DNA from: Dicyema japonicum
Lineage: Eukaryota; Dicyemida; Rhombozoa; Dicyemidae
DNA: 64,000 nt
NCBI GenBank assembly: GCA_011109175.1
Contig: RDEW01000014.1
Coordinates: 1,164,143-1,228,142 of the forward strand
Direction: 5' to 3'
The position numbers and the translations under genes are program-made. The notes beneath the pieces are model-generated. The model did not search any database and had not been told where the DNA came from. It saw only the letters and a list, made by a program, of their open reading frames with translations. Positions 43,917 to 54,793 of the stretch are shown here, one piece after another (positions within the stretch are counted from its first letter, which is position 1; each line of letters starts with the position of its first letter).

Positions 43917-44474
43917 CTTAGCACGCGCTTTGATGTTCGACCGAACGCCTTGGTTAGGTCGATCGATTCAAAGATAGTCCGTTTGGGAGTATTATAATTG
44001 TTAAAACCAGAAATTTAAAAGATATCTTTTTAGAGTTATCGTATGTCCTCCAGATGTTGTTAGCACGTGGATAAATATTAGATATTGTAGTTGGCAGTTA
44101 AATAATATTTCGAAAATTACAACGCCGTATATATTTAGTTCTTTAGAATGTTAGGGAATTCTACAATCGATTAGCAATACATATAAACTGATTAAGGACA
44201 ATAGTTTTGAACAATACTGGATTATGCTCAATTATTACGATTTGAACGGATACCCTGAGGGTTAAGAGGGCAACTAAAAGTTGTTTTAATGAGAAAAACA
44301 AATATTTCAAAGACATTTTTGTGAAAATGAGAAAAGTCAATAAGAAACAATAAAAGTAATAATTAATCAACACAGCAATCCATCCAATGTTGTCCTCGCC
44401 GACATTATCGACGTTGCCACTCACGATTGCGACAGAGATCAACTGAAAAAGCCACCGGGGATCACGTGCGTCGT
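43917..44474. repeat. Dispersed repeat R, copy 3
   Basis: Matches 21372-22060 (without the tandem duplication) from a LINE-A RT stub (antisense TIFESIDLTKAFGRTSKRVL) into the shared block ending GGGATCACGTGCGTCGT. It is cut by a single N at 44475. Confidence 0.65.
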
Positions 44475-44475
44475 N

Positions 44476-44590
44476 AGCTGTTGGCTCTTTTCGTTCCTTT
44501 TTGGAATGGGTGACACCATTTCTGGTGAGCCACATGACACCACGCTAACATGAAAATTTCGAGGAAAAAAAGGTTGAAAAACACTGCTTT
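44476..44590 (-). mobile_element. hAT terminal region
   Basis: On the minus strand it starts CAGTGTTTTTCAACC, a classic hAT terminal sequence, followed by CGTGGTGTCATGTGGCTCACC and WCHPFQKGTKRANS-like coding debris. Only one end is present; the rest is beyond the single-N seam. Confidence 0.55.
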
Positions 44591-44671
44591 AGAGTACACA
44601 ATAATTTAACTACAACACAAACAGAAAACTAATTATTTAAATAATAAAATTATAATTTTGTTTTTGAAATT

Positions 44672-46455
44672 CTATTTGATTGCACCCTTTCCTGTGAAGA
44701 TATCATTTTTATCGTTAGTATTTTTTGGTAAGAAAAGTGACCTAAAATTATGTAAATAATTAACTTGATTACTTATTCTATCTATTTCTTTTTTAATTGT
44801 TAATTTGTTAAATATTATTTTTTTTGAATCATCAATTTAAAATCTTAAATTAATAATAAAAATACCTGTTTTTTAAGTCATTAATCTCCATGATTACATC
44901 CCTGTGGCCTTTCTGATAATGTCTCATCACATCTTCAATGTCAAATGTGCTCAAGACATTACTGAAGTTTTTATTGGTTACGAGAAACTGTAGTCGAATG
45001 ATAAACATAACTGCTAATCTCTCCACATTGGTTATATTTGTAAATTCTAAATATATTAATATAATACCCTCAGATATTGTCGACTTGAGTGCATATCTGT
45101 TATATTTACTAAAAGTAACTTCTAAATTGTCTCGTGTTAGTTGTGTGGTCTTTGTCGTTAAATAAATATTTCAAGTTATCCCTATGCATTATTTTGTAAT
45201 AACTTTTAGGTTGTTCGCTAAAATGAATAAAATATATTTGATTTTTTAATATTTTTGATCTCTTTGAGTTTGTGCAATCTCCAAAAACTGAGAATATATT
45301 TAGCTGCCGCGTAGATACGTTTTTTGAAGTTCTTTGATCTCTCCAAATTCTGAACCTTGATAGTAAAACCAGACCCAAGTATCCCCTTAAATATAATTTA
45401 CTCAATAATAGGTTAAATAAGGGAAGTAATAATATTACGGCTGGTAAACCGAAAAATGAGATCCCAATGATCGATCAGATGGAGGCGATGATTCTCCCAG
45501 TTGTCGTTGAAGGGACACTGTCACCGTACCCAACCGTACACAAAGTTATCTTAAAAATTATAGTAAGTATTTAAAATTCAAATGGGGGACAGCACTTACA
45601 GGGTTCATTGTAAAAAAATTGATAAAGGATAGACAAGCAAACGCACCAACAAGCTTCCCACACCACGTGATGGGCACAATATCACCATAACTAACAGTTG
45701 TCAATGATATCTATAAAAATATAATTAATAGCAATAATTATAGACATACCACACTCCACCATAAATTATCAGCATAGTTTTTGAATTGTTGGTTGTTGTC
45801 CTTCTCTGCAATGTATATTCCATATGCCGCGATTATTAGAGACAAAAACCCAACGTAAATAGACGTTGAAAGTTCCTTCTTAAAACAAAAATTACTTTTC
45901 TGTGCTGGATGATCACTGAAGTTAATAATTCCATTGATCCAACTATTCTGTTCATGTGGAAAACACGGATAATCTGGAATAAACGTAATCCCTGAATAAC
46001 AGATGTCGCGTATAAGTCCTGGTTAGTGGCTAAACTGACCAACGAAAATCCAGAAATTATAATAATTAAATCTTTTTGTTAATCAAAATTAAACCAATTA
46101 CGCATTGGGGTTTCCTCGTGAATCTGAGTCGACCAATCAGTCCCCTGTACTTTCTCTTGTATCCACAAACTAAAAGACGGATGAAAAACTCAACTGTAAG
46201 CAAACAGAGTATTAAAAATTCCTTTAATTTATCTAAAAAACTACAATAAAAATCAATGGTTTTTTAAGGGTATCCTTAAACTTATCAACTGAGGCAACAA
46301 TACTAATGGAGATTGAACCCAAAATGATTATAAAACTGGAATATATAAAAAATATACATTAAAATTTGATATCCAATTGCAAAACTGGTATTTGGCTTTT
46401 CAAAAAAAAAGTAAAGCTTAGTTTTTATTCTGAAGATTTTTCTATTATATATTTT
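44672..46455 (-). CDS. KCNQ-type voltage-gated potassium channel, tandem alternative pore exons
   Basis: Minus-strand exons: about 46358-46440 (KTKLYFFFEKPNTSFAIGYQ), 46245-46335 (S1), 46095-46221 (S2: VEFFIRLLVCGYKRKYRGLI, GRLRFTRKPQCVI), 45896-46071 (S3-S4: LRLFQIIRVFHMNR), 45750-45875 (S5: YVGFLSLIIAAYGIYIAEKD, NYADNLWWSV), pore exon A 45600-45710, pore exon B 45439-45549, and 45385 downward (GILGSGFTIKVQNLERSKNF). Introns are 22, 23, 23, 20, 39, 50 and 53 nt. Further on: helix B (44866-45046: VMFIIRLQFLVTNKNFSNVL, STFDIEDVMRHYQKGHRDVI) and a coiled coil ending at TAG 44672-44674. Order and sequence match KCNQ (Kv7), including both calmodulin-binding helices. The frame after 45385 meets a TAG at 45218 and I could not bridge 45218 to about 45150. 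Exon B has an in-frame TGA. Either splicing I cannot see or early decay. KCNQ channels set membrane excitability and bind PIP2 and calmodulin. Confidence 0.75.
45439..45549 (-). other. KCNQ pore exon B (CTVGYGD filter, in-frame TGA)
   Basis: Exactly 37 codons, same phases as exon A, 50 nt downstream of it. Reads ITLCTVGYGDSVPSTTTGRI, IASI, a TGA stop (45475-45477), then SIIGISFFGLPA. The filter is canonical and the tail is the more KCNQ-like of the two, but the stop would truncate the channel. Confidence 0.8.
45600..45710 (-). other. KCNQ pore exon A (TTVSYGD filter)
   Basis: Exactly 37 codons, phase 0 at both ends. Reads ISLTTVSYGDIVPITWCGKL then VGAFACLSFINFFTMNP. The selectivity filter has Ser for the first Gly of GYG, unusual for a K+ channel. 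It splices in frame from LWWSV and to GILGSGF. Confidence 0.8.
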
Positions 46456-46699
46456 ATTTTCGTGTAGTACGGTGGAACTCATCCATTATTATGTACGTGA
46501 TGACCATTTTAATAACTATTGATCACTTAATTAACATTATTATAATTTATATTGACTATTCCTTGTAAATTAAACTTTTTGATAAATTTATCATTAATTT
46601 TCATTGTGCTGATAAAACTTCAGACGTAGAGTCCTCAAGGACAATCATTAATGTTCTACGGGCAAATCTATTTTCCTATAAAGCTAAAGACCAAAATCA
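46456..46699. other. Upstream of the KCNQ-type gene
   Basis: AT-rich. An ATG (MDEFHRTTRK, near 46490) could be the true start, but the join to the first recognised exon was not resolved. Promoter space otherwise. Confidence 0.35.
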
Positions 46700-46935
46700 G
46701 TGGACTACGCCGATATTGGATTTTGCACGACTTTTACATGTTCCTCGAGGAATATGGAAAATCATTATACAGCTTTCAAATTCGGAAATAAAATATTATG
46801 TCCGACTTTACCATCTAGAAATCTGCTCGGAAGGGATCCTCAAATTATCTCGCTCGCTATCCTGAGAGGAAATAGCCACGCAGTCAGGCAACCGCTATAT
46901 AACCTTTACTCTCTTTTCTTTAATAAAAATTAAGA
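46700..46935 (+). mobile_element. LINE-B 3' terminus
   Basis: DPQIISLAILRGNSHAVRQ, compared with KIGMAILRGNLFAIHAAGF in the full copy. Marks the outer edge of the right duplication arm, which begins within it at about 46890. Confidence 0.6.
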
Positions 46936-46959
46936 AATTTAAATTATAAAGAAAATTTC

Positions 46960-47460
46960 AATTTTTTGGCTGCGGAGCTGGTAGCCCTTACCAGCGCTGT
47001 TAAGATGGATGCAAAAACCTGAAATTATTAATATCCCCGGTTATAATTCGATTGATATTCCATGGCGTCCCGGAGCCATATCTGGTACTGGCACCTCTAT
47101 TTTCTCAAAAAGAGTATTAAAACGCGATTGTCAAGAAGAGAATGTTTGCGAATTATTATGCATTGACTTCCATTGGTTGGATAACAATTGGTGGAAATTA
47201 CTCCAAAAGATTTAGGAATTATTAAAGGATTATAAAAGATTTTTCGTTAATAATGAAAACCCAATCCTTGTGGGAGTTCCATATGGTTGTGTGAAAACTA
47301 ATTCTGACGGCAAATGTTTATTGGAAATAACGGAATCAGAAAATTTAGAAGTTTTTACGTCTAAAGAAATCAATCATTTCAAACAATGGAGTGATGATAG
47401 ATTGGGTATTTTCGTTATGAAAAAAACCTCTCTTTGTTGAGCGATAGCCCTATGTCGAAA
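46960..47460 (+). mobile_element. Unclassified repeat, possible endonuclease fragment (right)
   Basis: Same blocks as 14701-15233: EIINIPGYNSIDIPWRPGAI, SGTGTSIFSKRVLKRDCQEE, then ENPILVGVPYGCVKTNSDGK and FTSKEINHFKQWSDDRLGIF. Here a frameshift follows CIDFHWLDNNWWKL. After 47420 it continues differently from the left arm, with SDHLPQTLKLRTGIVFKDD. Confidence 0.4.
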
Positions 47461-47829
47461 ATGATTTAGGGAGTGATCACTTACCTCAAACTTTAAAGCT
47501 GCGAACTGGAATCGTTTTTAAAGATGATATATTTCTTGGATAATATCAACAGAATTGATTGAGCTCTTATATTTCTATGAAGTTGGATAATATTCGAAAA
47601 TTGAAAATTTTAAATCATGTGGATATAGATAGTTTATCTAAATATATAGGTGTTAAAACATTAATGGTCATGTATAACAACATGCATCATGTGATGTGTG
47701 TTTCTCATCCTCTGCTTTTGTTGAAAGAGCTATTAAAATGCTAAAAAATGTTTTAAAAAAGGATAGGAATTTCTATCTAGACAATATCAAGCATTAACTT
47801 GGATACATGGAAGGTCACAGAGCTAGAGC
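47461..47829 (+). other. Right-arm-only segment
   Basis: Absent from the left arm. Contains an open stretch IRKLKILNHVDIDSLSKYIG without recognised domain; may be transposon-derived. Confidence 0.35.
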
Positions 47830-48200
47830 TAAAGAAAATGGATATATTTCATTGCAAACAATTACCCAATTTAATGGGACTAGGTTGGCCCAGAAAGATT
47901 TCAAACAAGAAATTATACTCTGGCACAATCAAGTCTAATAAGCATCATTATTGAATCAAGGTTGAGACTGTTTGGGCACGTGATTAGAATAGACATAAAT
48001 GACCCTGCAAATATAATAATGAACAATTACTTTAACAATGAGACAAATCATCGTTCAGAGGAAGACCCAGATTCAGGATCTTAATGGAATTGGAAGAAAA
48101 CTAAAATCTGCCTAAGACCTAGAAGATCTAAGGACAGATACACAAAGCAGGGGCGATTGAGAAACCTAGTGAAGCAGATTTTAAAACTTGTGGCAAAAAC
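47830..48200 (+). mobile_element. LINE-C 3' part (right arm)
   Basis: Counterpart of 13480-14160: TELELKKMDIFHCKQLPNLM, GLGWPRKISNKKLYSGT, VETVWARD-type frameshifted remnant, then RGRLRNLVKQILKLVAKTGF. Decayed. Confidence 0.6.
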
Positions 48201-48487
48201 GGGATTTTAGCTAATTCACTCTTTGGTTCTGTGAAAGTGCTTTTACCTCTAACTTGTCGAACTGACATGCCGTGAGGACAGCCCACTGGACTCTAACGGA
48301 GATATTTCGACTGAATCTGATGTGGAGATGGGGAGTAACAGGGAGTTTATGGCACACTATTCTTCTAAGAGAAGAAGAGGGATTACCAATAATCTGGATC
48401 ATAATCCGGTTAATTACTTTATTTACTCTTTATAAACAAATATAAAATTTATCCGTCTTTAATTTTTCATATGACAATGAGCTCATC

Positions 48488-48728
48488 GAAGATCATCGCC
48501 CCTCGTTGAGAATCACTACATTGGTTATCAACATAAGAGCTTGTTCATTTATGGTGTGCAATAAATTTAGTTTTGGAAAACTCCTTTATTATTAATATTC
48601 TCAAATATGAAGATCATCGCCCCTCGTTGAGAATCACTACATTGGTTATCAACATAAGAGCTTGTTCATTTATGGTGTGCAATAAATTTAGTTTTGGAAA
48701 ACTCCTTTATTATTAATATTCTCAAATA
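48488..48728. repeat. 121-bp tandem duplication
   Basis: The unit beginning GAAGATCATCGCCCCTCGTT occurs twice head-to-tail (48488-48608 and 48609-48728) and is single in the left arm, so it arose after the inverted duplication. Confidence 0.8.
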
Positions 48729-49103
48729 TGAAATTTATTACCCTCTTTTTGATTTATCTTTTAGTAGTTGTAACTCTATCCAAGATTGGTAGAGTTCATC
48801 TCCAACAATCCTAAGAAATCCACAAATAGTTTCTAGTATTTTAAAAATAATTTGAAATCATGAATATTAAATATTGTAATGTGTATATTAGGATTCATTT
48901 GGTGGATTTGAGGTTTATGGATCTTGGATTGAATATTTTGCTCAGTCTCAGTGAATTCCTTAACACCAATAAAGTATAATTTTTTAAATAATAAAACTGG
49001 TAATTTTTTAGCGTTATAAGAATTATGCATATAATTTAATTTAATATAGGTCTGCTGCGATAAAAAGTAAAATGTTATTATATTTGCTATTAATCCAGTA
49101 TAG

Positions 49104-49558
49104 CACATCTAGGATACCACAGCGCCTCATTGTAGTGTGTGTAATAATCCCAAGAACAGTGAATTGATTAACGTTGAAATTGTCAGGCATGACGTTGATA
49201 AAAAATGCGGTAATTTTCAATTTGACACAAAATAGTTCAGATAAAGCTTCAGCCAGAATTATCAACCTTTGGAGTATTTTCAGTGTACATGTTTAGATAA
49301 ATATAATGACTGTGTTAAAAAAGGATGGCAAAATAACAGAACAAAACAGAATAATTGACAGTAGTAATCTAAAAAAAGCGACAGTGAGTATTTGAATGAC
49401 TATAGATCGATTCACTTCTCGCATTTGAGTATTTCTTGGAAAGTATTAAAAATATTCGTAAGCAAATTATTATTACTAAAGCCTTCAATGATGAAGACTG
49501 TGAATCGAGTCTCCCAGAATATTCTGTAGGAAGGAAACTTAATTTTAGAGACATATAA
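49104..49558 (+). CDS. Unidentified mini-intron gene, right copy (partial 5')
   Basis: Exons about 49104-49131, 49155-49209, 49236-49273, 49297-49383 and 49406-49558 with introns of 23, 26, 23 and 22 nt, the same structure as the left copy, ending in TAA 49556-49558. The last exon differs from the left copy at several residues (EYFLESIKNIRKQ for EYFLEKIRNIRKQ; TKAFNDEDCESS for TIAFSDEECESS; SVGRKLNFRDI for SVRRKLNFRDI), mixed with silent changes and no frame damage. Both copies intact suggests either recent duplication or retained function. Upstream possible exon: NILLSLSEFLNTNK near 48950, which is interrupted by a stop in the left copy. Family not recognised. Confidence 0.6.
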
Positions 49559-49985
49559 AACACTACATCGCAAAGCTTAGAACGTATATTTCACATAATG
49601 ATGGTTACTCGTTTTGATCTATTTTAGATCATGAACTCATTTTTAGTTTCCTTGTTAGGCTTATACTGATTTTAGAACGAATTCTCTAAACATTACTAAA
49701 TAAACAATGATGAACATAACGTAGAAATTGCAGTCTTATAATATTTTGACTATAAAGGTAGAATATTTACATCTTTTGATAAGACATCTAAGAACCGTAG
49801 CCTTTAAGAAAAAAAATGGTATACAGGTATTTTTATTCAATTTATTTAGGTAAATGTCATCTTCTAACTGTTCTTCTGCTACTCGGAACTCTCATTGGGT
49901 TTTAATTAAATAGGGAATTTTGGGTTTCAAATTAATGGCTTATTATTATATTAAAATTTAAGCTACAGTTGACACGAATAGGACA
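49559..49985. other. 3' flank of right-arm gene
   Basis: AT-rich; counterpart of 12060-12490. Nothing recognised. Confidence 0.3.
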
Positions 49986-50620
49986 TATTCTCCTCTTCTT
50001 TGAGCTAAACCCAATCATATTCGATTTCTAGAACTGAGTGATATTCTTTCTTTGGTGGCTTCACTACAAGTCTTTTGGATTCCGTAGAAAATGTCGTCAC
50101 GTAGTCTATAGCTGAAATCTCTAAGCTTTTTGGATAACAATCGCTATATTCGTATGGGCATACCACATCAAGCGAGATAAGTCGATGGTTTCAGAGTTTA
50201 GAATATTTTTATATCCCCATCTTTTCGGAAACATAGTCTATCTCGTGGGCATGAGGAGTCTTATCATCTTAGGGAATCCTCATCCAGTATTGTTTCGAGT
50301 ATGCTTATTACTGTGTCAATTTCTCTTGAGAAGTCGATTTCGAGGATATTTATTTCATTCTTTTATCTTTGTGTCATATCTCCATACAATGTCTGAAGTG
50401 GATCGAACGCTCCTGAATCCGCTTTGATTAACGGATTACTATTCCACCACCGGACTTATTTCTTCAACCACAACATTTGAGAAAATCTTTATTATTGAGT
50501 TCAGTAATATGATTGGCCTTGTTTTTCGACAGGGCTGATTATTTCAATGGTTTTGGATTGGGGTTAGGATGCCTTCTCCCAATGGTAAAGGTATAATCGT
50601 TTCAAATATTTTTTTATAAA
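49986..50620 (-). mobile_element. Heavily decayed LINE-C RT (right arm)
   Basis: Counterpart of 11100-12100 in reverse: remnants of TLPLGEG, RPIILLNS, QSGFRSVRSTSDIVW and ILEIDFSREI on the minus strand. Confidence 0.6.
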
Positions 50621-51378
50621 TGGTGATAATTTTTGTGTCAATAATTCGGAAGCATTTTTATGAGTTGTTCATTTATTCCATATATTCATGGGGTAGTGTT
50701 ATTTTTTGGTTTGTTGATCAGAACCTCTTAGCATGGATCATTAGAGGTATGGAGTTGCAAGTAAATTGTTTAATTGTTGGTCCTCGTGTGGAATTAATTA
50801 TTGAAATGAACACTTTTAAATTTGTATGTTCCTATGAATCCTATGAATGCTGTCTTAAAAACCCAGCAAAGCAATGACTACTTTGGTTCGTTTAAGAAAA
50901 ACCAAGAACGGAATCTGACTAAAAAAATTAATCAAATTGACCATCTTGTATAGAAAACCAAAGATCTTAGCGAGGACTAAAGATTTATGTTCTTTTGGAG
51001 TGACAAGAAGTGGTTTACGAGCGAATAGAACATAATGCTGACACCCTTGGAGATCCTAATCCGAAAAAAATAACTGAGAGGCCTGATCCAGTGTGATTGA
51101 AAAAAATCAGACCCCAACGAGCTTGTGTTAGATCGAGGGAGGAGCATCGAGCCAAGTTGGGATCACTTAGTTTATTTTTTCTGTTTAACCGTGGTCTTGG
51201 AATAAAAATTTGATTTGAATACTGATTTTGGAACGTACAGTGACAAAATTGGTAATCATACGCTTATCTTTCAGAAAACTGTATAGTAGTTATTTCACAG
51301 GAAGGCAAATAAAGTATTATTATTTATAGGCACGTACGCGATGACAAGATCATGACAAAACCTGTGCAACACGAAAAA
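50621..51378. other. Unassigned right-arm stretch
   Basis: An 85-codon plus-strand open stretch (50620-50877) has a hydrophobic start but no family match. Partly mirrors 10440-11200. No confident gene. Confidence 0.3.
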
Positions 51379-52110
51379 TTACAATCTAATTAACGTCCCC
51401 CATCTTTTTCGATCCGTTGCCATGTTCCGCAGCATATCTAGATCGTCTTCATTTTTAAGGTTCTTTCCAATCCTCTTGAGATCTTCATCTAGAATATCCG
51501 GCAGTTTTGTTTTCGGCCGGCCGCGGAAACGCGAAGTTTCAAAGACAAAATACTCCTCCATTGCTATGTTGGCAGGGGTCCCCATATCGTGGCGAAGTAT
51601 GTGTCCAAACAGCCTACTTATTGAATAAGTAACATCAAATGATATTGGCTTAGTTTCTCTTCTCTTGTATAAGATTTCAGACGGTATTTTGAAAAAGCTT
51701 TGGGAAGAAAGGAAAGCTAGGAGATGATTTCTGTGAAAAGAATTCAACTTTTCGAGTTCCTTCCCTGTACATGCCCATTCAGCGGCATTATATAATCGGA
51801 TTGGCCTCACTAGGGCATTGTATACTCTCATTCGAGTTTTAGGGTCAAGCCCTTTGTACAGAAGCCGGGTCTTCTTCATTTTGTTGAAAGCGATATTAGT
51901 TATTGTCTTCCTTCGTTTGTATCTTCTGTGTCTCCGAGAAGGGATCCTAGTTTTTTTGATCTACGCCAGTGCTCGTCGGTCCTTTCCTCACTTCTTTTTA
52001 GCTCCGTGATTTCGGTTTTGTTTGTGTTTACTTTTATTGACCATTCAGCCATTTTATCAGGTATTTTCTCCAAAAGTGCAATTAACTCTTCTATGTTATT
52101 CGAACCTTAA
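51379..52110 (-). mobile_element. LINE-C RT C-terminus (right arm)
   Basis: Minus strand: KKTRLLYKGLDPKTRMRVYN, YNAAEWACTGKELEKLNSFH, RLFGHILRHDMGTPANIAME, FRGRPKTKLPDILDEDLKRI, open for 167 codons. Equivalent to 9729-10440. Confidence 0.75.
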
Positions 52111-52289
52111 AACCATGTTTAGAAATAAAAAAAATTAATAAAGTTTTTGATAATTAAAAATAACAAAAATCAAGAAACTACCGCTTTATTCATTTGAGTG
52201 TATTTTTGTTACTTTATGATTTTAAATTATCAACTTGTATCTCGTTGTCAACACAAGAACAAAATTTTTGCATCTCGAATTCCGCCACA

Positions 52290-53018
52290 TCTTCAGAATT
52301 GGCTAAAAGATTTCTTCTCCAGGACTCTCTAGTGCATGGAAAAGAAAAGAATTTTGTGAAGACCTTTCAAAATACAAGATATCAGTCGGATGTCTCCAAG
52401 AGACGAAAATATCGAAGGAGTTTGAAGAACAACACGGAAAGTTTAAGTTAATTTTTCTCTCTGGGGGATAAAAACATTACGGACTCGGATTTGCTGTAAG
52501 AAAGGACCTACTCCGGCGCATATACCGTTATTGGACAATCAATGAAAGGATTGGGATTCTACAAATAACATTGGACGATTATAACTCTCCGAAGAGTTAT
52601 CTTACTATTATTAACGCATATGCTCCACACAGTGGATGTATCAATAAGAAACCCGAGGAAATTGACGACTTTTATGCGAATCTGTCTGATGTTTATTCCA
52701 ATTTTGCAAATTACACATTCATATTGATTGCCGGTGATCTTAATGCAAAAGTTGGAAATCGAATCACTATAGAAGAAGCATTCATTGGAAGACATGGAAG
52801 GGGAAAAAGGAACATTGCACGAACCTTGTTAGCTAGATTTTGTCAAGCAAATAATCTATTCCTTTGTAACATGGCCTTTATGCACTCAGCAAGACACAGG
52901 ACAACTTGGTCAGGCAATAGAGCTAAGAGTGTCCTGACCATCCTAATCGTTGAGCCCTCCAAGAAGTGCTTCAGTATTTGCAGCAGCTTGTTCCTGTTGA
53001 CGGAATCAATTAACTTTT
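52290..53018 (+). mobile_element. LINE-C endonuclease fused to inverted RT piece
   Basis: EEP blocks in order: CLQETKISKEFEEQ (frameshifted), GLGFAVRKDLLRRIYRYW, LDDYNSPKSYLTIINAYAPH (NAYAPH motif), FILIAGDLNAKVGN (GDLNAKVG catalytic motif), HGRGKRNIARTLLARFCQAN, HRTTWSGN. At about 52918 it switches into antisense RT (antisense of DSVNRNKLLQILKHFLEG). The same switch is at 8503-8751. Confidence 0.8.
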
Positions 53019-53710
53019 CTTTGTTAATCGAAATAAAGTCCACGTCATCTTTTCTGACAAATACTGTTCTCCCTTCCAGAAACACTTTATTAAATTGATG
53101 TTCTATCAATTGAGTTGAAATTATTCGAATGAAAATTCAATAAGGACGAATCCACGTATCTTCTGAATCCTGTCCAGGAAGCATTAACATAGTCATAGAA
53201 AATGACGTGTTTTAACCGCGTCATTTTTTAATTGATCTAGATCAGAATGGGAGTATGGTCGCTTCGCAAGTCATAGTTTACCGACCAGCATATAACCGGA
53301 GCAAGCCGTGGTGAACATAACGTAATATCCGGCAATGTTTCCAAATTCTCGTTATTATATGGGGTTCGTGTATTCCTAATTGGGTCGTTCATAATGGACA
53401 GATTTTCTAATTGAGAAATAATATGAAATCCCTTTGTCAATTTAATTCCTCTCCAAAAATAAACTCAGTATATAATTCCGTGGTCGTCTGCCTAGAGTTG
53501 GAGACTAACCACCGACGTTACTTTTTGTCTGATCACGGAAATGTATTGAGTTTGATGAGGATAGATAACCGCTATTACCATCGATAGAGACGAAAGACAG
53601 CTTGTTGGGTCTGTTGGTTGATTCGTTATGTTATGGCGGTTCATGAGTTGTCGTCTACAGGCCTCTCTTAATGTAAAAACTGAGTACATAGAGTCTTTAA
53701 GGTAGTGTTC
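53019..53710 (-). mobile_element. LINE-A endonuclease C-terminus, linker
   Basis: Minus strand: TLPDITLCSPRLAPVICWSV, NYDLRSDHTPILID (SDH catalytic histidine), then linker ASWTGFRRYVDSSLLNFH shared with 640-830. The upstream part (53492-53689) is frameshifted. Confidence 0.65.
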
Positions 53711-53745
53711 GATAGTGACATAGTTTTATTGACCAATCTAAGATT

Positions 53746-54793
53746 ATGGCCATTGGAATTGTTAAATTTGGTAAAAAGGTAGTTTTACTGACAAATTAGG
53801 TTATTATCCGTCTTCAAATTAACAACGTTGGTAAATCAATCAAAATTATTTCTTTTATCTCATTTGATGATTGTTTTAATGCAGCCACTGGTTTGGTTGT
53901 CGACTCTCATAAAATTACGTTTCATTTGTTTTTATAAATTATGTATCGTCCTCGAAAGGAATGAATTGGAAGTTTAGTGCTATTTGTGGTGGAGTATGGG
54001 ATAAGGATGGCTATAAAACAGTGTTCCTTATTTATCATATATCAGAATTGTGTGAACAAAATGTGGGAGTATTGTTGAGGTTGATTCCTCTACTTTGAAG
54101 GTCACTTCTTCGGTGAAACTTTTACCGCGTAGACAGAGTGGAACATTTCATATAAAAAAGTATATATTTTTTGTTGAACAGATAATTCTAATTGGATCAC
54201 TTGTGTTGAGTATTTAGAGAATTATTTGGTCACAGCCTCCGGTGATTCTATCGTGAGAGTTTGGATCGATGATAAATGCATCATAGAAGCTGGTTAACAA
54301 TTTATGATTATTTTCAGAGATTGAAGGCATTTGTTCACTTCTCAGGTTCTCCACTGATGGGATTAGAGTTGTCGCGGGTTTTGATTCAGTAATTTGTTAA
54401 ATAATGTTCAGGGATCAATGGGAGTTCTGAACGTAGAGAAAAAGTGTTATTCCCCCATAATCAGTGGCCAAAATGGGAATATACTCTCAGCCGCAGTGCA
54501 TGCGGCCAATAAACTGTTAGTAACAGCAACTGAATTCTCCTTTAATGTTTGGGAGATTCGTGAGACCAATTATTATGACAAACCAGCATTTATAGTTGAC
54601 GTTGGGGGTAAAACCTCCTCACTTTTACTTTTCCACCCAAACGGGAGGATCATAACCTGTGGATTTACTAATGGTTCTGTCGATATTATTGACTGGCAGG
54701 AAGGGGATATCCGTAAAATAAAGTTTTTAAATGACTTATTGACAGCTTCCACAATTCTAAGATCATCGGTCTCCAGTTTATCATGGAAGGAAC
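53746..54793 (+). CDS. WD40-repeat protein, 5' part, truncated by gap
   Basis: Supported exons: 53746-53778 (MAIGIVKFGKK), 53800 onward (IIRLQINNVGKSIKIISFIS), one near 53964 (NWKFSAICGGVWDKDG), one ending 54159 (CGSIVEVDSSTLKVTSSVKL), 54182-54292 (WITCVEYLENYLVTASGDSI, VRVWIDD), 54318-54388 (SLLRFSTDGIRVVAGFDS) and 54412-54793 (GSMGVLNVEKK, NKLLVTATEFSFNVWEIRET, LLLFHPNGRIITCGFTNGSV, DIIDWQEGD). Introns I could place are 21, 22, 25 and 23 nt; two 5' joins are unresolved. Repeats with TASGD...VRVW and HPNG...CGFTNGSVDI are beta-propeller blades. It reminds me of cilia/centriole WD proteins such as WDR90, but I do not assign it. The 3' half is in the gap. Confidence 0.65.

Larger units (their letters stand above)
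46890..53018 (-). repeat. Right arm of inverted segmental duplication
   Basis: Reverse complement of 8503-15233 with small differences. Right-only features: 47420-47830 (unclassified), a 121-bp tandem duplication at 48488-48728, and the longer endonuclease at 52290-52760. It has no single-N seams, so it is the more reliable arm. Confidence 0.85.
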
